Shown one piece after another: positions 1 through 7,212 of a DNA stretch of 19,253 nucleotides (its first letter is position 1; the number at the start of each line of letters is the position of its first letter). This stretch comes from JABHIB01 sp964497715 (GTDB lineage Archaea; Nanobdellota; Nanobdellia; SCGC-AAA011-G17; PNOQ01). The position numbers were made by a program, and so were the translations under genes. The notes below the pieces were generated by a model that ran no database searches, was not told the origin of the DNA, and saw nothing but the letters and a program-made list of their open reading frames with translations. The stretch covers positions 1-19,253 of the forward strand of contig CAZCDH010000011.1 in NCBI GenBank assembly GCA_964497715.1, read 5' to 3'.

Positions 1-1
1 G

Positions 2-769
2 GAGTGGGAAGCAAAAACTAAAACTTGTTCAGAAAATATTTTGTTCTCTGCACCTCAATGCAATGATACTTTAGATAATGATGATGATGGATATCTTGAT
101 TCAGACGATCCAGATTGTTTAGACCCTTTGACTGGAGTATATAATTCAAGCTTAACTAATGAGTGGATGACTAGATCTTGTGAGGACTGTGATGACTGTG
201 AGACAGATATAAAGACTCCGATAGGTTTTAGTTGGTCAGATTATGACACCAAAACAGTTGTTTTAATGAATGATGACACAGTTACTAATACTTGTATTGA
301 TTTAGGGGCAACTGAAAATAATTTTGTGATAGATTGTAATGGGAAAACTATGTCTGATGGGGCAGGAGTAGGGTTAAATTTATTAGGAACTACAAATATA
401 ACATTTATGGATTGTTCAATCAATAATTTTGGTAATGGTGCTATAACTCTAGATGGAGTAATAGACACAACCCTGAGCGATATAACAATCTCTAGCACAG
501 TAGGAACTTCTCAGATTCGTATATCTAATAATCCTGGAGGTTATTTAAAATTAAATGATATTGAATCTATAAATCATCCTTCTATATTTATTTGGTTTAG
601 TTCTCTTGGAACAATAAGTAATCTAGAAATGACTAATGTAGTTTCTTGTGGAGGTCTTGATTTATTTAGTAATAACTTGGTCGATTTGGCAGAATTTACA
701 ATCTATGGAAACTACTTCAATGAACAAGATTGCGGACTAACAGCAGGCACACACTACACATCATGCTAA
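2..769 (+). CDS. Secreted beta-helix-like surface protein, 3' part (5' end outside window)
   Basis: The frame is open from the first bases of the window, so this is the C-terminal ~255 residues of a longer protein; a TTG at 41 is in frame but need not be the start. Near the left edge is an Asp-rich, Cys-bracketed motif (CNDTLDNDDDGYLDSDDPDC), the type seen in many archaeal and bacterial surface proteins and resembling a Ca2+-binding loop. A Cys-rich patch (CEDCDDC) follows. The rest is rich in Asn, Thr, Gly, Ile and short beta-strands (for example NNFVIDCNGKTM and GTTNITFMDCSINNF), the pattern of right-handed parallel beta-helix (NosD/pectin-lyase-like) repeats. The paired cysteines suit an extracellular location. 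No transmembrane anchor is visible at the C-terminus, which ends in TSC. The exact function is unknown; adhesion or carbohydrate binding is a guess. The next gene is convergent, 37 nt away. Confidence 0.7.
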   Translation, partial: EWEAKTKTCSENILFSAPQCNDTLDNDDDGYLDSDDPDCLDPLTGVYNSSLTNEWMTRSCEDCDDCETDIKTPIGFSWSDYDTKTVVLMNDDTVTNTCIDLGATENNFVIDCNGKTMSDGAGVGLNLLGTTNITFMDCSINNFGNGAITLDGVIDTTLSDITISSTVGTSQIRISNNPGGYLKLNDIESINHPSIFIWFSSLGTISNLEMTNVVSCGGLDLFSNNLVDLAEFTIYGNYFNEQDCGLTAGTHYTSC

Positions 770-806
770 TAAACATAAATTAAAAAATTTCTAAAAAGAA
801 TTAAAA
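770..806 (-). terminator. A/T-rich convergent gap with oligo-T tracts for the winged-helix gene
   Basis: This 37-nt gap lies between two convergent stop codons. Read on the minus strand it has T5 (797-793) and T6 (787-782) just after the winged-helix stop, the form of an archaeal intrinsic oligo-T terminator. No strong hairpin or equivalent plus-strand T tract was seen. Confidence 0.45.
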
Positions 807-1076
807 TTACAACTTGTCTCTTATTCGTTCTATGTGTCCTGCAATTTCTTCACCAGAGTCAGTCAACTTGATTGTTTTGATTCTACCTTCCTTAACGAAA
901 GATACAAGTTTATTTTTTTCCATCTCTTGAAGAATCTTAACAGCGTGGGAGTAAGTACAATCTACTTCCTTAGCAATTACAGATCCATAACGATTTCGAT
1001 TACTAGTTTTCAAAGCAAGCAGTATCATTGCCGGCTTCTTCCTAAAAAATACTTCGAAAATTTCTTTCTTTTTCAT
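807..1076 (-). CDS. Small winged helix-turn-helix transcriptional regulator
   Basis: 89 aa, basic. The protein has the layout of an archaeal MarR/ArsR-like winged helix: N-terminal helix (about residues 15-24), helix-turn-helix (RYGSVIAKEVDCTYSHAVKI, residues 29-48, with SHAVKILQEME as the likely recognition helix), then a beta-wing (LVSFVKEGRIKTIKLTDSG) and a short terminal helix. No effector domain or cysteine cluster is visible, so it is probably a dimeric DNA-binding protein of local scope. The ATG is preceded on the minus strand by AGGTGG (1090-1085) at 8-nt spacing. A TATA-like element (1121-1114) sits upstream, and a perfect 14-bp inverted repeat overlaps that element's upstream edge, suggesting autorepression. 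The gene is divergent from serS and convergent with the surface protein; its targets cannot be read from the window. Confidence 0.85.
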   Translation of the reverse strand: MKKKEIFEVFFRKKPAMILLALKTSNRNRYGSVIAKEVDCTYSHAVKILQEMEKNKLVSFVKEGRIKTIKLTDSGEEIAGHIERIRDKL

Positions 1077-1084
1077 TAATTATC

Positions 1085-1090
1085 CCACCT
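1085..1090 (-). promoter_or_regulatory. Ribosome binding site of the winged-helix gene
   Basis: Minus-strand AGGTGG lies 8 nt before the ATG. It matches the archaeal anti-Shine-Dalgarno core and marks this as one of the few leadered first genes in the window. Confidence 0.6.
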
Positions 1091-1110
1091 ATAACAATAA
1101 CAGTCATAAA

Positions 1111-1132
1111 TATATTTTAAAGGTTTACCTTT
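1111..1132 (-). promoter_or_regulatory. Winged-helix gene promoter with overlapping inverted repeat (candidate operator)
   Basis: On the minus strand a TATA-like TTTAAAAT spans 1121-1114. AAAGGT-TT-ACCTTT, a perfect inverted repeat with a 2-bp centre, covers 1119-1132 at the BRE/TATA boundary. Protein bound there would block TFB/TBP. Autoregulation by the adjacent winged-helix protein is an inference. Confidence 0.5.
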
Positions 1133-1187
1133 TGGAAAATATCTTTTACAACATATATCTTTAATCATCTAAATAGGGTATAACAAA

Positions 1188-1200
1188 AGATTTATATAAC
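1188..1200 (+). promoter_or_regulatory. serS promoter (box A)
   Basis: AGATTTATATAAC lies about 26 nt before the serS ATG. Its TTTATATA core at 1191-1198 is close to the archaeal consensus. With no Shine-Dalgarno present, a leaderless serS transcript is predicted. Confidence 0.65.
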
Positions 1201-1220
1201 TATTTTTTTATGCATAAATC

Positions 1221-2489
1221 ATGCTTGACATAAATACTATAAGATCTAGTCCAGATATAGTAAAAGACTCGCTAAAAAAGAGAGGACAGGAAGAAAAAGT
1301 AGAGTGGGTTGACTTAGTTCTAAAGAATGATAAAAAATGGAGACATCTAAAACAAAAAGCTGATCGTCTTCGAGAAAAACGAAATAAAGTTGCAGAATCA
1401 ATTAACAAATTAAAGAAAGAAAAAAAATCTGCAGAAGAAAAGATAAAAGAGGCTAGAGAACTTCCTCCAAAAATAACAGAAATAGAAAATGAGATGGAAG
1501 AGATAAAAAGCGAATTAACTTCTTATTTATACAGGATACCAAATATTCTTCACGAGTCAGTTCCTACGGGGAAAGATGCAGAAGAAAATGTCCCATTTAG
1601 ATTTCATAAGGATCCAAAGGTTCCAAATTTTGAGTTAAAACCTCACGGTCAATTAGCAGAAGAAAGAGGTTTAGCAGATTTTAAAAAAGCCTCAAAGGTT
1701 GCAGGCGCAGGATTTAATTATCTAAAGGGAGATTTGGCACTACTAGATTTAGCACTACAAAAGTTCGCAATAGATGAACTGATAAAAAAAGGATACAAAT
1801 TAATCACTCCTCCACTAATGTTAAATAAGGAATCGTATGAGGGAACAACAGACCTAGCAGATTTCGAAAAAGTTATGTATAAAATAGATAAGGAAGAATT
1901 ATATTTGATAGCAACATCAGAACACCCAATGCTTGCCTTACATTCAAACGAAGTAATTGATGAAAAAGATTTACCTCTTAAATATGTTAGTCTATCTCCA
2001 TGTTTCAGAAAAGAAATAGGTAGTAGGGGAGTAGATACAAAAGGATTATTTAGGATGCATCAATTCAATAAAGTAGAACAAGTAATAATCTGTAAACCAG
2101 AAGATTCTTGGAAATATCATGAAGAGTTAGAAAAGAATTCAGAAGAATTATACAAAAAGATGGGAATCCCTTTTAGAGTAGTAAATGTCTGCACTGGAGA
2201 TATGGGAATAGTTGCAGCAAAGAAGTATGATATCGAAGCATGGTATCCAAGGGAAGAAAAATATGGAGAAGTAGGTTCATGTTCAAACTGTACAGATTAC
2301 CAAGCTGTAAGAGGGAATATAAAATACCAAGATGGGCAAGATAGAAAATATGTTCACACACTAAACAATACTGCAATTGCAACATCTAGAGCAATGCGGG
2401 CAATCTTGGAGAATTTCCAAAATAAAGAAGGATCAATTTCAGTACCTAAACCTTTAAGGAAATATATGGGAAAGAAAAAGAAAATATAA
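1221..2489 (+). CDS. serS: Seryl-tRNA synthetase (common, non-methanogen type)
   Basis: 422 aa, the usual length for SerRS. This class II synthetase charges tRNA-Ser (and tRNA-Sec) with serine in the cytoplasm. The N-terminal domain (about residues 1-105) is a long, highly charged antiparallel coiled coil that holds the tRNA variable arm. The catalytic core shows the TSEHP serine/ATP region (232-236), motif 2 (CFRKE, 261-265, with GLFRMHQFNKVEQ after it), the CSNCTDYQ segment (354-361) and motif 3 around R390 (IATSRAMRAILENFQ). The organisation is that of the common SerRS, not the zinc-dependent methanogen type. The ATG at 1221 fits a TATA box ~26 nt upstream. The lysine-rich C-terminus (MGKKKKI) runs into a GGAGG that serves the next gene, so the two are almost certainly co-transcribed. 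Confidence 0.97.
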   Translation: MLDINTIRSSPDIVKDSLKKRGQEEKVEWVDLVLKNDKKWRHLKQKADRLREKRNKVAESINKLKKEKKSAEEKIKEARELPPKITEIENEMEEIKSELTSYLYRIPNILHESVPTGKDAEENVPFRFHKDPKVPNFELKPHGQLAEERGLADFKKASKVAGAGFNYLKGDLALLDLALQKFAIDELIKKGYKLITPPLMLNKESYEGTTDLADFEKVMYKIDKEELYLIATSEHPMLALHSNEVIDEKDLPLKYVSLSPCFRKEIGSRGVDTKGLFRMHQFNKVEQVIICKPEDSWKYHEELEKNSEELYKKMGIPFRVVNVCTGDMGIVAAKKYDIEAWYPREEKYGEVGSCSNCTDYQAVRGNIKYQDGQDRKYVHTLNNTAIATSRAMRAILENFQNKEGSISVPKPLRKYMGKKKKI

Positions 2490-2494
2490 GGAGG
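2490..2494 (+). promoter_or_regulatory. Strong Shine-Dalgarno of the small zinc protein
   Basis: GGAGG begins directly after the serS TAA and sits 8 nt before the ATG at 2503. It fixes that start and indicates translation from a serS-led transcript. Confidence 0.8.
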
Positions 2495-2502
2495 AATTAA
2501 GA

Positions 2503-2754
2503 ATGGATGAAACAAAAGAACAAAACTTGTATGGAGAAGAAGGACGTGAAGAAGCTGGAGACGGAGATGAGATTAACGAAGCCGAAGAGGGATTTATGAA
2601 AGGTTATGATGAAGAATCAAACCCTGCAGAATGTGCTAACTGCCACACTATTCTGGAAGATGAGTTCATAGAAGAAGATTTTGAAGGTTCAACTTATCGA
2701 TTCTGTTCCGAAGAATGTGCAAGAAAATTTGAGATAAAAAAAGAGCACATTTAA
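2503..2754 (+). CDS. Small acidic protein with TRASH/YHS-like treble-clef zinc site
   Basis: 83 aa. Residues 1-41 are very acidic, rich in Glu, Asp and Gly, and probably disordered. The C-terminal half carries C44-x2-C47, then C68-x3-C72, in the setting AECANCHTIL...YRFCSEECARKFE. This spacing and the F-C-S-x-x-C-x-x-x-F tail resemble TRASH, YHS or MYM-type zinc or metal-binding treble clefs. Family knowledge links such domains to metal sensing, metal handling or protein-nucleic acid contacts; none of these can be shown here. It follows serS by 13 nt with a strong GGAGG, so it is probably made from the serS mRNA. A T7 tract directly follows its stop codon. Confidence 0.8.
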   Translation: MDETKEQNLYGEEGREEAGDGDEINEAEEGFMKGYDEESNPAECANCHTILEDEFIEEDFEGSTYRFCSEECARKFEIKKEHI

Positions 2755-2761
2755 TTTTTTT
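2755..2761 (+). terminator. Oligo-T terminator after the serS operon
   Basis: Seven T residues begin at the base after the TAA stop, with further T-rich sequence to 2765. This matches the archaeal RNA polymerase intrinsic termination signal and lies just before the topA promoter. Confidence 0.6.
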
Positions 2762-2773
2762 ATTTCCAAAACA

Positions 2774-2782
2774 TTTTTAAAA
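2774..2782 (+). promoter_or_regulatory. topA promoter (box A)
   Basis: TTTTTAAAA is centred 28 nt before the ATG at 2806. It supports that ATG, rather than the in-frame TTG at 2794, as the start of a leaderless mRNA. Confidence 0.55.
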
Positions 2783-2805
2783 CTCGTTTCTAATTGTTTC
2801 TTTCA

Positions 2806-4965
2806 ATGGTAGAGCTAATCATCACTGAGAAACCTGCACAAGCACAAAAAATAGCAACAGCTTTGGCAGATACAAAAGCAATAAAAACTACAAAAAATAA
2901 AGTTAGTTATTACGAATTAAAACATAAAGGTAAGAAAATTCTTGTTGGCTGTGCAGTAGGTCATTTATTTGGTTTAGCAAAATCTAAGAATGCAAAAAAA
3001 GGATATCCTACATTCGATATTGAGTGGAAACCTAAATACGAGATAGACAAAGGTGCAGGCTATACAAAGAGATATGTCAAAGTTCTAGAACAGCTATCCA
3101 AAAAAGCCGACAAATTTATTGTGGCTACAGACTATGATGTCGAAGGTTCAGTTATAGGGTACAATGTCTTAAAATACATCTGCAAGCAAAAAGATGGGAA
3201 AAGGATGAAGTTCTCCACTTTAACTAAAGATGAATTAATAGAGTCATACAAAAAAGCAACTAAACATCTAGACTTTCCTCAAATTCATGCAGGACAAGCA
3301 AGACACACACTAGATTGGTTTTACGGAATCAACATAAGTAACGCATTGATGACTTCTATAAAAAATGCAACAAAGAGGTTCAGATTGATGTCTACTGGCC
3401 GTGTTCAAGGGCCAACACTAAAGATCATAGTAAAGAGAGAAGAAGAGATCAGTAAATTTAAACCAAAGAAATACTGGGAAATCTCTTTGGAAGGTAAACT
3501 AAACAAAACAAAAATTTCTGCAAAACACAAAAAAGGAAAATTCACAAAAGAAGCAGAAGCAAAAAAAGCTCTAAAAAACACAAAGGGAAAAAAGGCAATA
3601 GTTGAAAATATAAAATCTAGTGAAAGGTTAATTCAACCTCCAACTCCTTTTGATCTAACTTCATTACAGATTGAAGCGTACGGGAAAGCAAATATTTCTC
3701 CAAAAGAAACCTCAAAGATTGCTCAAGATTTATACACTTCAGGATTAATATCATATCCGAGAACAAGTTCGCAAAAATTACCTACTTCAATAGGTTACAA
3801 AAAAATTCTAAAAAAACTTTCAAAGAAAAAAGCATTCACAAAACTCTGTGAAGGTCTTCTGAAAAAGAAAAAGCTTGTACCAAACGAGGGAAAGAAAGAA
3901 GATTCTGCGCACCCTGCCATATATCCTACTGGAGACCTAGCAAATTTATCTGGAAACTCTCTAAAACTATACAACTTAATCACTAGAAGATTCTTATCAG
4001 TATTTGGAGATCCTGCAAAGAAAGAGATTACAACTGTTACAATAGGTATTAATAAAGAAAAATTCAAACTATCAGGTTCAAGAATACTAGAACAAGGATG
4101 GTACGAATTATATGGAGAGTTTTCGAAATCAAAAGAACAACTTCTTCCTAAAATAGAAAAAGATGATGAAGTAAAATCTAAGACTATCAAATCAGAAGAA
4201 AAGGAAACCTTGCCTCCGAAAAGATACACTCCAGCTTCAATAATCAAAGAGATGGAAAATCTAGGTTTAGGAACGAAAGCCACCAGAGCTATGATGGTTG
4301 ATGCATTATACCAAAGAAAATATATTGATGGAACAAAACTAGAAGCGACACCTCTAGGTATAACTCTGATACACACTCTAGAAAAATATTCTCCTGAAAT
4401 AATCGATGAACATCTAACAAGAGAGATAGAAGATGATATGCAGGCAATAAGAGAAAAGAAAAACACTAGAGATAAAGTAATAGCTAAAACCAAGAAATCA
4501 CTAATAAAAATTCTCAAACAATTCAAAGATCATGAAATAAAGGTAGGAAAGGCACTCTCAAAATCTACAGGGGGCGAAGATATAATCGGAGATTGTCCAA
4601 AGTGTAAGAAGGGAAAGTTAAGATTAAGATTCGGCAGATTCGGTCCTTTCATTGCATGTGATAGATACAAAGAAGGTTGTAAAAACACATTTGGAGTACC
4701 TAGAGGAAATCTAGTTAAGAAAACTGATAAGATATGTGAAGAGTGTAAACATCCAAAAATATTACTAATAAGAAAGGGTAAGAGGCCACAAGAACTTTGT
4801 ATAAATAAAGAATGTCCAACAAAAAAACCTACTGTAAATTTAGAAGGAGAAAAATGTCCTAAATGTGAAGACGGGAAACTAGTTCTCAAAAAAGGAATTT
4901 ACGGAGCATTTTTTGCCTGCGAAAACTATCCTAAGTGCAAACACATAGCAAATCAAGAAAAATAA
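2806..4965 (+). CDS. topA: DNA topoisomerase I (type IA) with C-terminal zinc ribbons
   Basis: 719 aa from the ATG at 2806, which a TATA box places better than a TTG 12 nt upstream. It relaxes negatively supercoiled DNA by single-strand passage. The N-terminal TOPRIM domain has E8 (IITEKP), GCAVGHLFGLA, and D109-x-D111-x-E113 (ATDYDVEGS) for Mg2+. The active-site tyrosine is Y317 in GLISYPRTSS, close to Tyr319 of E. coli TopA. Conserved GRVQGPTL and QIHAGQARHTLDW segments are present. The C-terminus holds three four-cysteine zinc modules at about 597-630, 643-670 and 683-715, the last two with CEEC/CINKEC and CPKC/CENYPKC pairs. No helicase domain is fused, so this is not reverse gyrase. The gene ends exactly where the opposite-strand DHH gene ends (stops abut, 0 nt between). 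Confidence 0.96.
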   Translation: MVELIITEKPAQAQKIATALADTKAIKTTKNKVSYYELKHKGKKILVGCAVGHLFGLAKSKNAKKGYPTFDIEWKPKYEIDKGAGYTKRYVKVLEQLSKKADKFIVATDYDVEGSVIGYNVLKYICKQKDGKRMKFSTLTKDELIESYKKATKHLDFPQIHAGQARHTLDWFYGINISNALMTSIKNATKRFRLMSTGRVQGPTLKIIVKREEEISKFKPKKYWEISLEGKLNKTKISAKHKKGKFTKEAEAKKALKNTKGKKAIVENIKSSERLIQPPTPFDLTSLQIEAYGKANISPKETSKIAQDLYTSGLISYPRTSSQKLPTSIGYKKILKKLSKKKAFTKLCEGLLKKKKLVPNEGKKEDSAHPAIYPTGDLANLSGNSLKLYNLITRRFLSVFGDPAKKEITTVTIGINKEKFKLSGSRILEQGWYELYGEFSKSKEQLLPKIEKDDEVKSKTIKSEEKETLPPKRYTPASIIKEMENLGLGTKATRAMMVDALYQRKYIDGTKLEATPLGITLIHTLEKYSPEIIDEHLTREIEDDMQAIREKKNTRDKVIAKTKKSLIKILKQFKDHEIKVGKALSKSTGGEDIIGDCPKCKKGKLRLRFGRFGPFIACDRYKEGCKNTFGVPRGNLVKKTDKICEECKHPKILLIRKGKRPQELCINKECPTKKPTVNLEGEKCPKCEDGKLVLKKGIYGAFFACENYPKCKHIANQEK
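4958..4962 (-). terminator. Oligo-T for the DHH gene inside the topA 3' end
   Basis: The last topA codons (…QEK) contain A5 at 4958-4962, which is T5 on the minus strand 3 nt after the DHH stop. It is a modest terminator candidate. Confidence 0.35.
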
Positions 4966-6108
4966 TTATTTCTCTATTTTAGGAATTATCAAAGACTCAA
5001 TAATTGCATCAAGAAGAGTTTCATTTCCGTCTTGATACTCAAATGGGCCTAAGGGTATACTGGCACCGGCTTCATCATATCTTCCACCACCACCGAATTT
5101 TCCAGCAATAGTTTGAGCATTAAGTTTACTAGTCTCTCTAGCTTTTATGGAAATTGCAATCCTATCTTCAATTATAGCAAAAGCTATTCCTGCTTCAACA
5201 CCTTCTTCTGCCATTAATTCTCTAGCAAGAACAGATATTGTATCTCTATTACTCTCAATCAGATGACCTGCACAACTTATACTATAAACTCCAATTTTTT
5301 TTCTATTAGATAATCCTCTACCTATTCCTGATTGCATCTCACCAGAACGAGAAGGCCTCATAATTTCATCCAGAGTATTTCTATTAACACAACTATGAAT
5401 TTTTGCAAGAGCAAGATAATCCTTAGTTGTAGCCTTTTTCAAATTATTAGTATCTATTAATATCCCGTGCTTCAAAGCAGTTGCAAGAATCTCATCACTA
5501 GGTTCATCTTTATCGAAATCTAGGCCATATGCCTCAAGATACTCAATAGTCATTGTAGAAGTAGATCCTACATCATTAGAAGGCCTAACATCAGCAAAAT
5601 CATAACTGGAGAAATCTTCCTCTAAGCTAGGATCAAAATGGTGATCTATAGCAATGTTAACTTTCTTATTATCTGGAATAGTTAGGTGCCTTCCTTTTAT
5701 CGAAGCATCAAGAACTAATATTTTTTTATAATCATCAAATTTAACACTATTAAAAGGGATTATTCTAGATTCATAAACAGAATCTAATTTTTTTAGAAGA
5801 GAAACATTTTCATGATGGCTAATGGCTCCACTGTAGAATATATCTGATTCAATGCCAAATTTTTCCTTTAGTATCTTTTCTTTCCATACATAAGAGCTAG
5901 CAATTGCATCTCCACAAGGATAATCGTGTGCACCAATTAAAATTTTACCATTAAATTTACTAAGAATCTCTTCTAATTCTGAAGTTTTTTCAGGATTAAA
6001 AAACAATTCCTTCTTTTCTTCTTCTTTTGTATTAATCTTCATTTTTAATTTTTCCTTCTTTCTTAAACCGACAAATTCTCCAATTTTATCACTAAATCGA
6101 TCATACAT
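4966..6108 (-). CDS. DHH-family phosphoesterase (NrnA/RecJ-like), DHH + DHHA1
   Basis: 380 aa from the ATG at 6108. A longer reading from a TTG at 6174 would overlap radB and run through the TATA box, so it is rejected. DHH proteins are metal-dependent phosphodiesterases acting on nanoRNA, cyclic dinucleotides or single-stranded DNA. Visible motifs: AHDYPCGDAIAS (H61, D67), VLDAS (D134), AIDHHFDP (the DHH signature, residues 155-157), GILIDTNNL (D219) and, in the C-terminal DHHA1 domain, FGGGGRYDEAGAS (GGGG 339-342). Two positions depart from the usual pattern. The first Asp of the expected P-D-x-D-A is Cys65, and the His that normally follows GGGG is Arg343. The remaining ligands are kept, so activity is plausible but not certain. 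Substrate cannot be assigned. It lies 37 nt downstream of radB with its own TATA box; the N-terminal ~35 residues are Lys-rich. Confidence 0.88.
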   Translation of the reverse strand: MYDRFSDKIGEFVGLRKKEKLKMKINTKEEEKKELFFNPEKTSELEEILSKFNGKILIGAHDYPCGDAIASSYVWKEKILKEKFGIESDIFYSGAISHHENVSLLKKLDSVYESRIIPFNSVKFDDYKKILVLDASIKGRHLTIPDNKKVNIAIDHHFDPSLEEDFSSYDFADVRPSNDVGSTSTMTIEYLEAYGLDFDKDEPSDEILATALKHGILIDTNNLKKATTKDYLALAKIHSCVNRNTLDEIMRPSRSGEMQSGIGRGLSNRKKIGVYSISCAGHLIESNRDTISVLARELMAEEGVEAGIAFAIIEDRIAISIKARETSKLNAQTIAGKFGGGGRYDEAGASIPLGPFEYQDGNETLLDAIIESLIIPKIEK

Positions 6109-6132
6109 CTTAATTTTAGAATAAGAAAAAGA

Positions 6133-6140
6133 ATTATAAA
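6133..6140 (-). promoter_or_regulatory. DHH gene promoter (box A)
   Basis: Minus-strand TTTATAAT lies 6 nt past the radB stop and is centred ~28 nt before the ATG at 6108. This fits a leaderless start there. Confidence 0.55.
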
Positions 6141-6145
6141 GCTTT

Positions 6146-6796
6146 TCAAATGCAAGATTGTATACCTTTTTCAACTATTTTATAGGAAAAGTTCCCTTCT
6201 TTTGCAGGTTTTAGACGTTTTAGAGTAATATGTTTAGTTTCAGAGACATCCAATCTGATTATATTGTATGACCAATGTTTTATTATCTCTCCTCCAACCA
6301 TCTGAATTATTCCACTTTTAAAATTTTCAAAAACATCATTCGTAATAATCACAGGAACTTTTTCAGAGATGTCTTTCAACACTCTAAGCTGACTATTCAT
6401 CATTTTTCTTGCCAATTCAGATTTACTATTAGATAACGTTCTGTAATAGAAATTAAATCCATCTATAACAATCAAAGAAAATTCTTTTTTATCAATGATT
6501 CTCAATAGATCATTAATTTTTTTCTGTTGGTGGATAAAACTTTTGATTTTCAGGACAAAAAGGTTGTCCAAATATCCATTCAAATTTCCCCCATTAATCT
6601 GTTCCAATCTAGAGAGATTAAAATCATTCTTAACATCAAAAAAGAAGACTTTTTTCCCTTCTTTCAACTGTTCTAAGACTGCCATCAAGCTTAAACAACT
6701 CTTTCCGGAAGTAGGAAGGCCGTATATTGAGCTAATGCTCGAGTATCCACCCTCAAGAAATTCATCAAGATCAGAGTCGCCACTTTTTATTTTCAT
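6146..6796 (-). CDS. radB: RadB-like RecA-superfamily ATPase
   Basis: 216 aa, the size of archaeal RadB, a RadA/Rad51 paralogue that lacks the N-terminal helix-hairpin-helix domain and helps in homologous recombination. The protein opens with SGDSDLDEFLEGGYSSISSIYG, the usual lead into a RecA core. Walker A is GLPTSGKS (26-33, K32) and Walker B is LIVIDGF (D112). A later segment, VPVIITNDVFEN, sits where RecA-like proteins have their L1 region, and residues near HITLKRLKPAKEG end the core. RadB versus a KaiC- or Sms-like relative is judged from size and layout only. The ATG at 6796 has a TATA box ~25 nt upstream and no Shine-Dalgarno. It is divergent from a small nuclease-like gene and followed by the DHH phosphoesterase, so the three together look like a DNA-repair neighbourhood. 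Confidence 0.85.
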   Translation of the reverse strand: MKIKSGDSDLDEFLEGGYSSISSIYGLPTSGKSCLSLMAVLEQLKEGKKVFFFDVKNDFNLSRLEQINGGNLNGYLDNLFVLKIKSFIHQQKKINDLLRIIDKKEFSLIVIDGFNFYYRTLSNSKSELARKMMNSQLRVLKDISEKVPVIITNDVFENFKSGIIQMVGGEIIKHWSYNIIRLDVSETKHITLKRLKPAKEGNFSYKIVEKGIQSCI

Positions 6797-6816
6797 AAAT
6801 TAATAAGCACGCCAAA

Positions 6817-6825
6817 ACTTAAAAG
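6817..6825 (-). promoter_or_regulatory. radB promoter (box A)
   Basis: Minus-strand CTTTTAAGT is centred ~25 nt before the radB ATG, at leaderless spacing. It shares an 80-nt divergent gap with the promoter of the next gene. Confidence 0.5.
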
Positions 6826-6842
6826 ATTATTGAATACCTAAA

Positions 6843-6852
6843 ATTATAAAAA
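6843..6852 (+). promoter_or_regulatory. Promoter of the mini-nuclease gene (box A)
   Basis: ATTATAAAAA is centred ~29 nt before the ATG at 6877. No Shine-Dalgarno precedes that ATG, so a leaderless or near-leaderless start is predicted. Confidence 0.5.
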
Positions 6853-6876
6853 CTACAAACCACTCCCTTTATTAGA

Positions 6877-7185
6877 ATGGGAAAACCAAATAGGGGGATG
6901 TTACAACATGACAAGAGATTAACAGAAATTCTTAATTCTGAAATAAGACACGAGATTCCAGGAATACAAACAATATCTAAAGAAACTCAATTCTGGAGAG
7001 AAGGCAGATTAGTAGCAGAACCAGATGGTCTAATTTGGGACGGCCACACCCTATATATCTTAGAATATAAATGCAGTGATAGAAGATTGGGAAAAGCACA
7101 ACAACAAGTAGAAACTGCTCACGATTATATTCAGAATGACTTAGGGATATTCGTTCCTTGCGAATATTTGATTAAATACGGTTAA
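6877..7185 (+). CDS. Small PD-(D/E)XK nuclease-like protein
   Basis: 102 aa. The core AEPDGLIWDGHTLYILEYK carries the PD-(D/E)XK signature: D50 on one strand, then E63-x-K65 on the next, with the 13-residue D-to-E interval also found in archaeal Hjc Holliday-junction resolvases. Upstream helix residues E18, E22 and E26 could supply the fold's first acidic residue. Downstream KAQQQVETAHDYI resembles the Gln-rich helix of RecB/Cas4-like members. The fold assignment is from motif reading only; catalytic activity and substrate are unproven. Start: ATG at 6877 with a TATA box; Met8 at 6898 is a possible shorter start. It is divergent from radB, which favours a role in recombination or repair, but it could also be an orphan restriction-type domain. 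It is smaller than typical Hjc (roughly 120-135 aa). Confidence 0.7.
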   Translation: MGKPNRGMLQHDKRLTEILNSEIRHEIPGIQTISKETQFWREGRLVAEPDGLIWDGHTLYILEYKCSDRRLGKAQQQVETAHDYIQNDLGIFVPCEYLIKYG

Positions 7186-7196
7186 GGAGATAGAAA

Positions 7197-7207
7197 CTTT
7201 TATATAT
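7197..7207 (+). promoter_or_regulatory. Promoter of the AbrB-cdc48 operon (box A)
   Basis: CTTTTATATAT is a near-consensus TATA element, centred ~32 nt before the ATG at 7235. It is the best TATA box in the window and would place the transcription start inside the palindrome pair just downstream. Confidence 0.65.
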
Positions 7208-7212
7208 CTTCT

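Noticed and set aside
834..1079. An 81-codon plus-strand frame opposite the winged-helix gene
   Set aside because: It has Phe/Ser-rich shadow composition and no domain; the minus strand encodes a convincing winged helix with a Shine-Dalgarno.
3795..4526. A 243-codon open frame on the minus strand opposite topA
   Set aside because: It is a shadow of topA: Ser/Phe/Leu-rich, no motif, no promoter or ribosome site, while the plus frame is a complete topoisomerase.
2806..4965. Reverse gyrase
   Set aside because: The protein starts directly with the TOPRIM domain and has no SF2 helicase module; it is a plain topoisomerase I.
6109..6174. N-terminal extension of the DHH protein from a TTG at 6174
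   Set aside because: It would overlap the end of radB by 29 nt and run through the TATA box at 6133-6140; the ATG at 6108 fits leaderless spacing.
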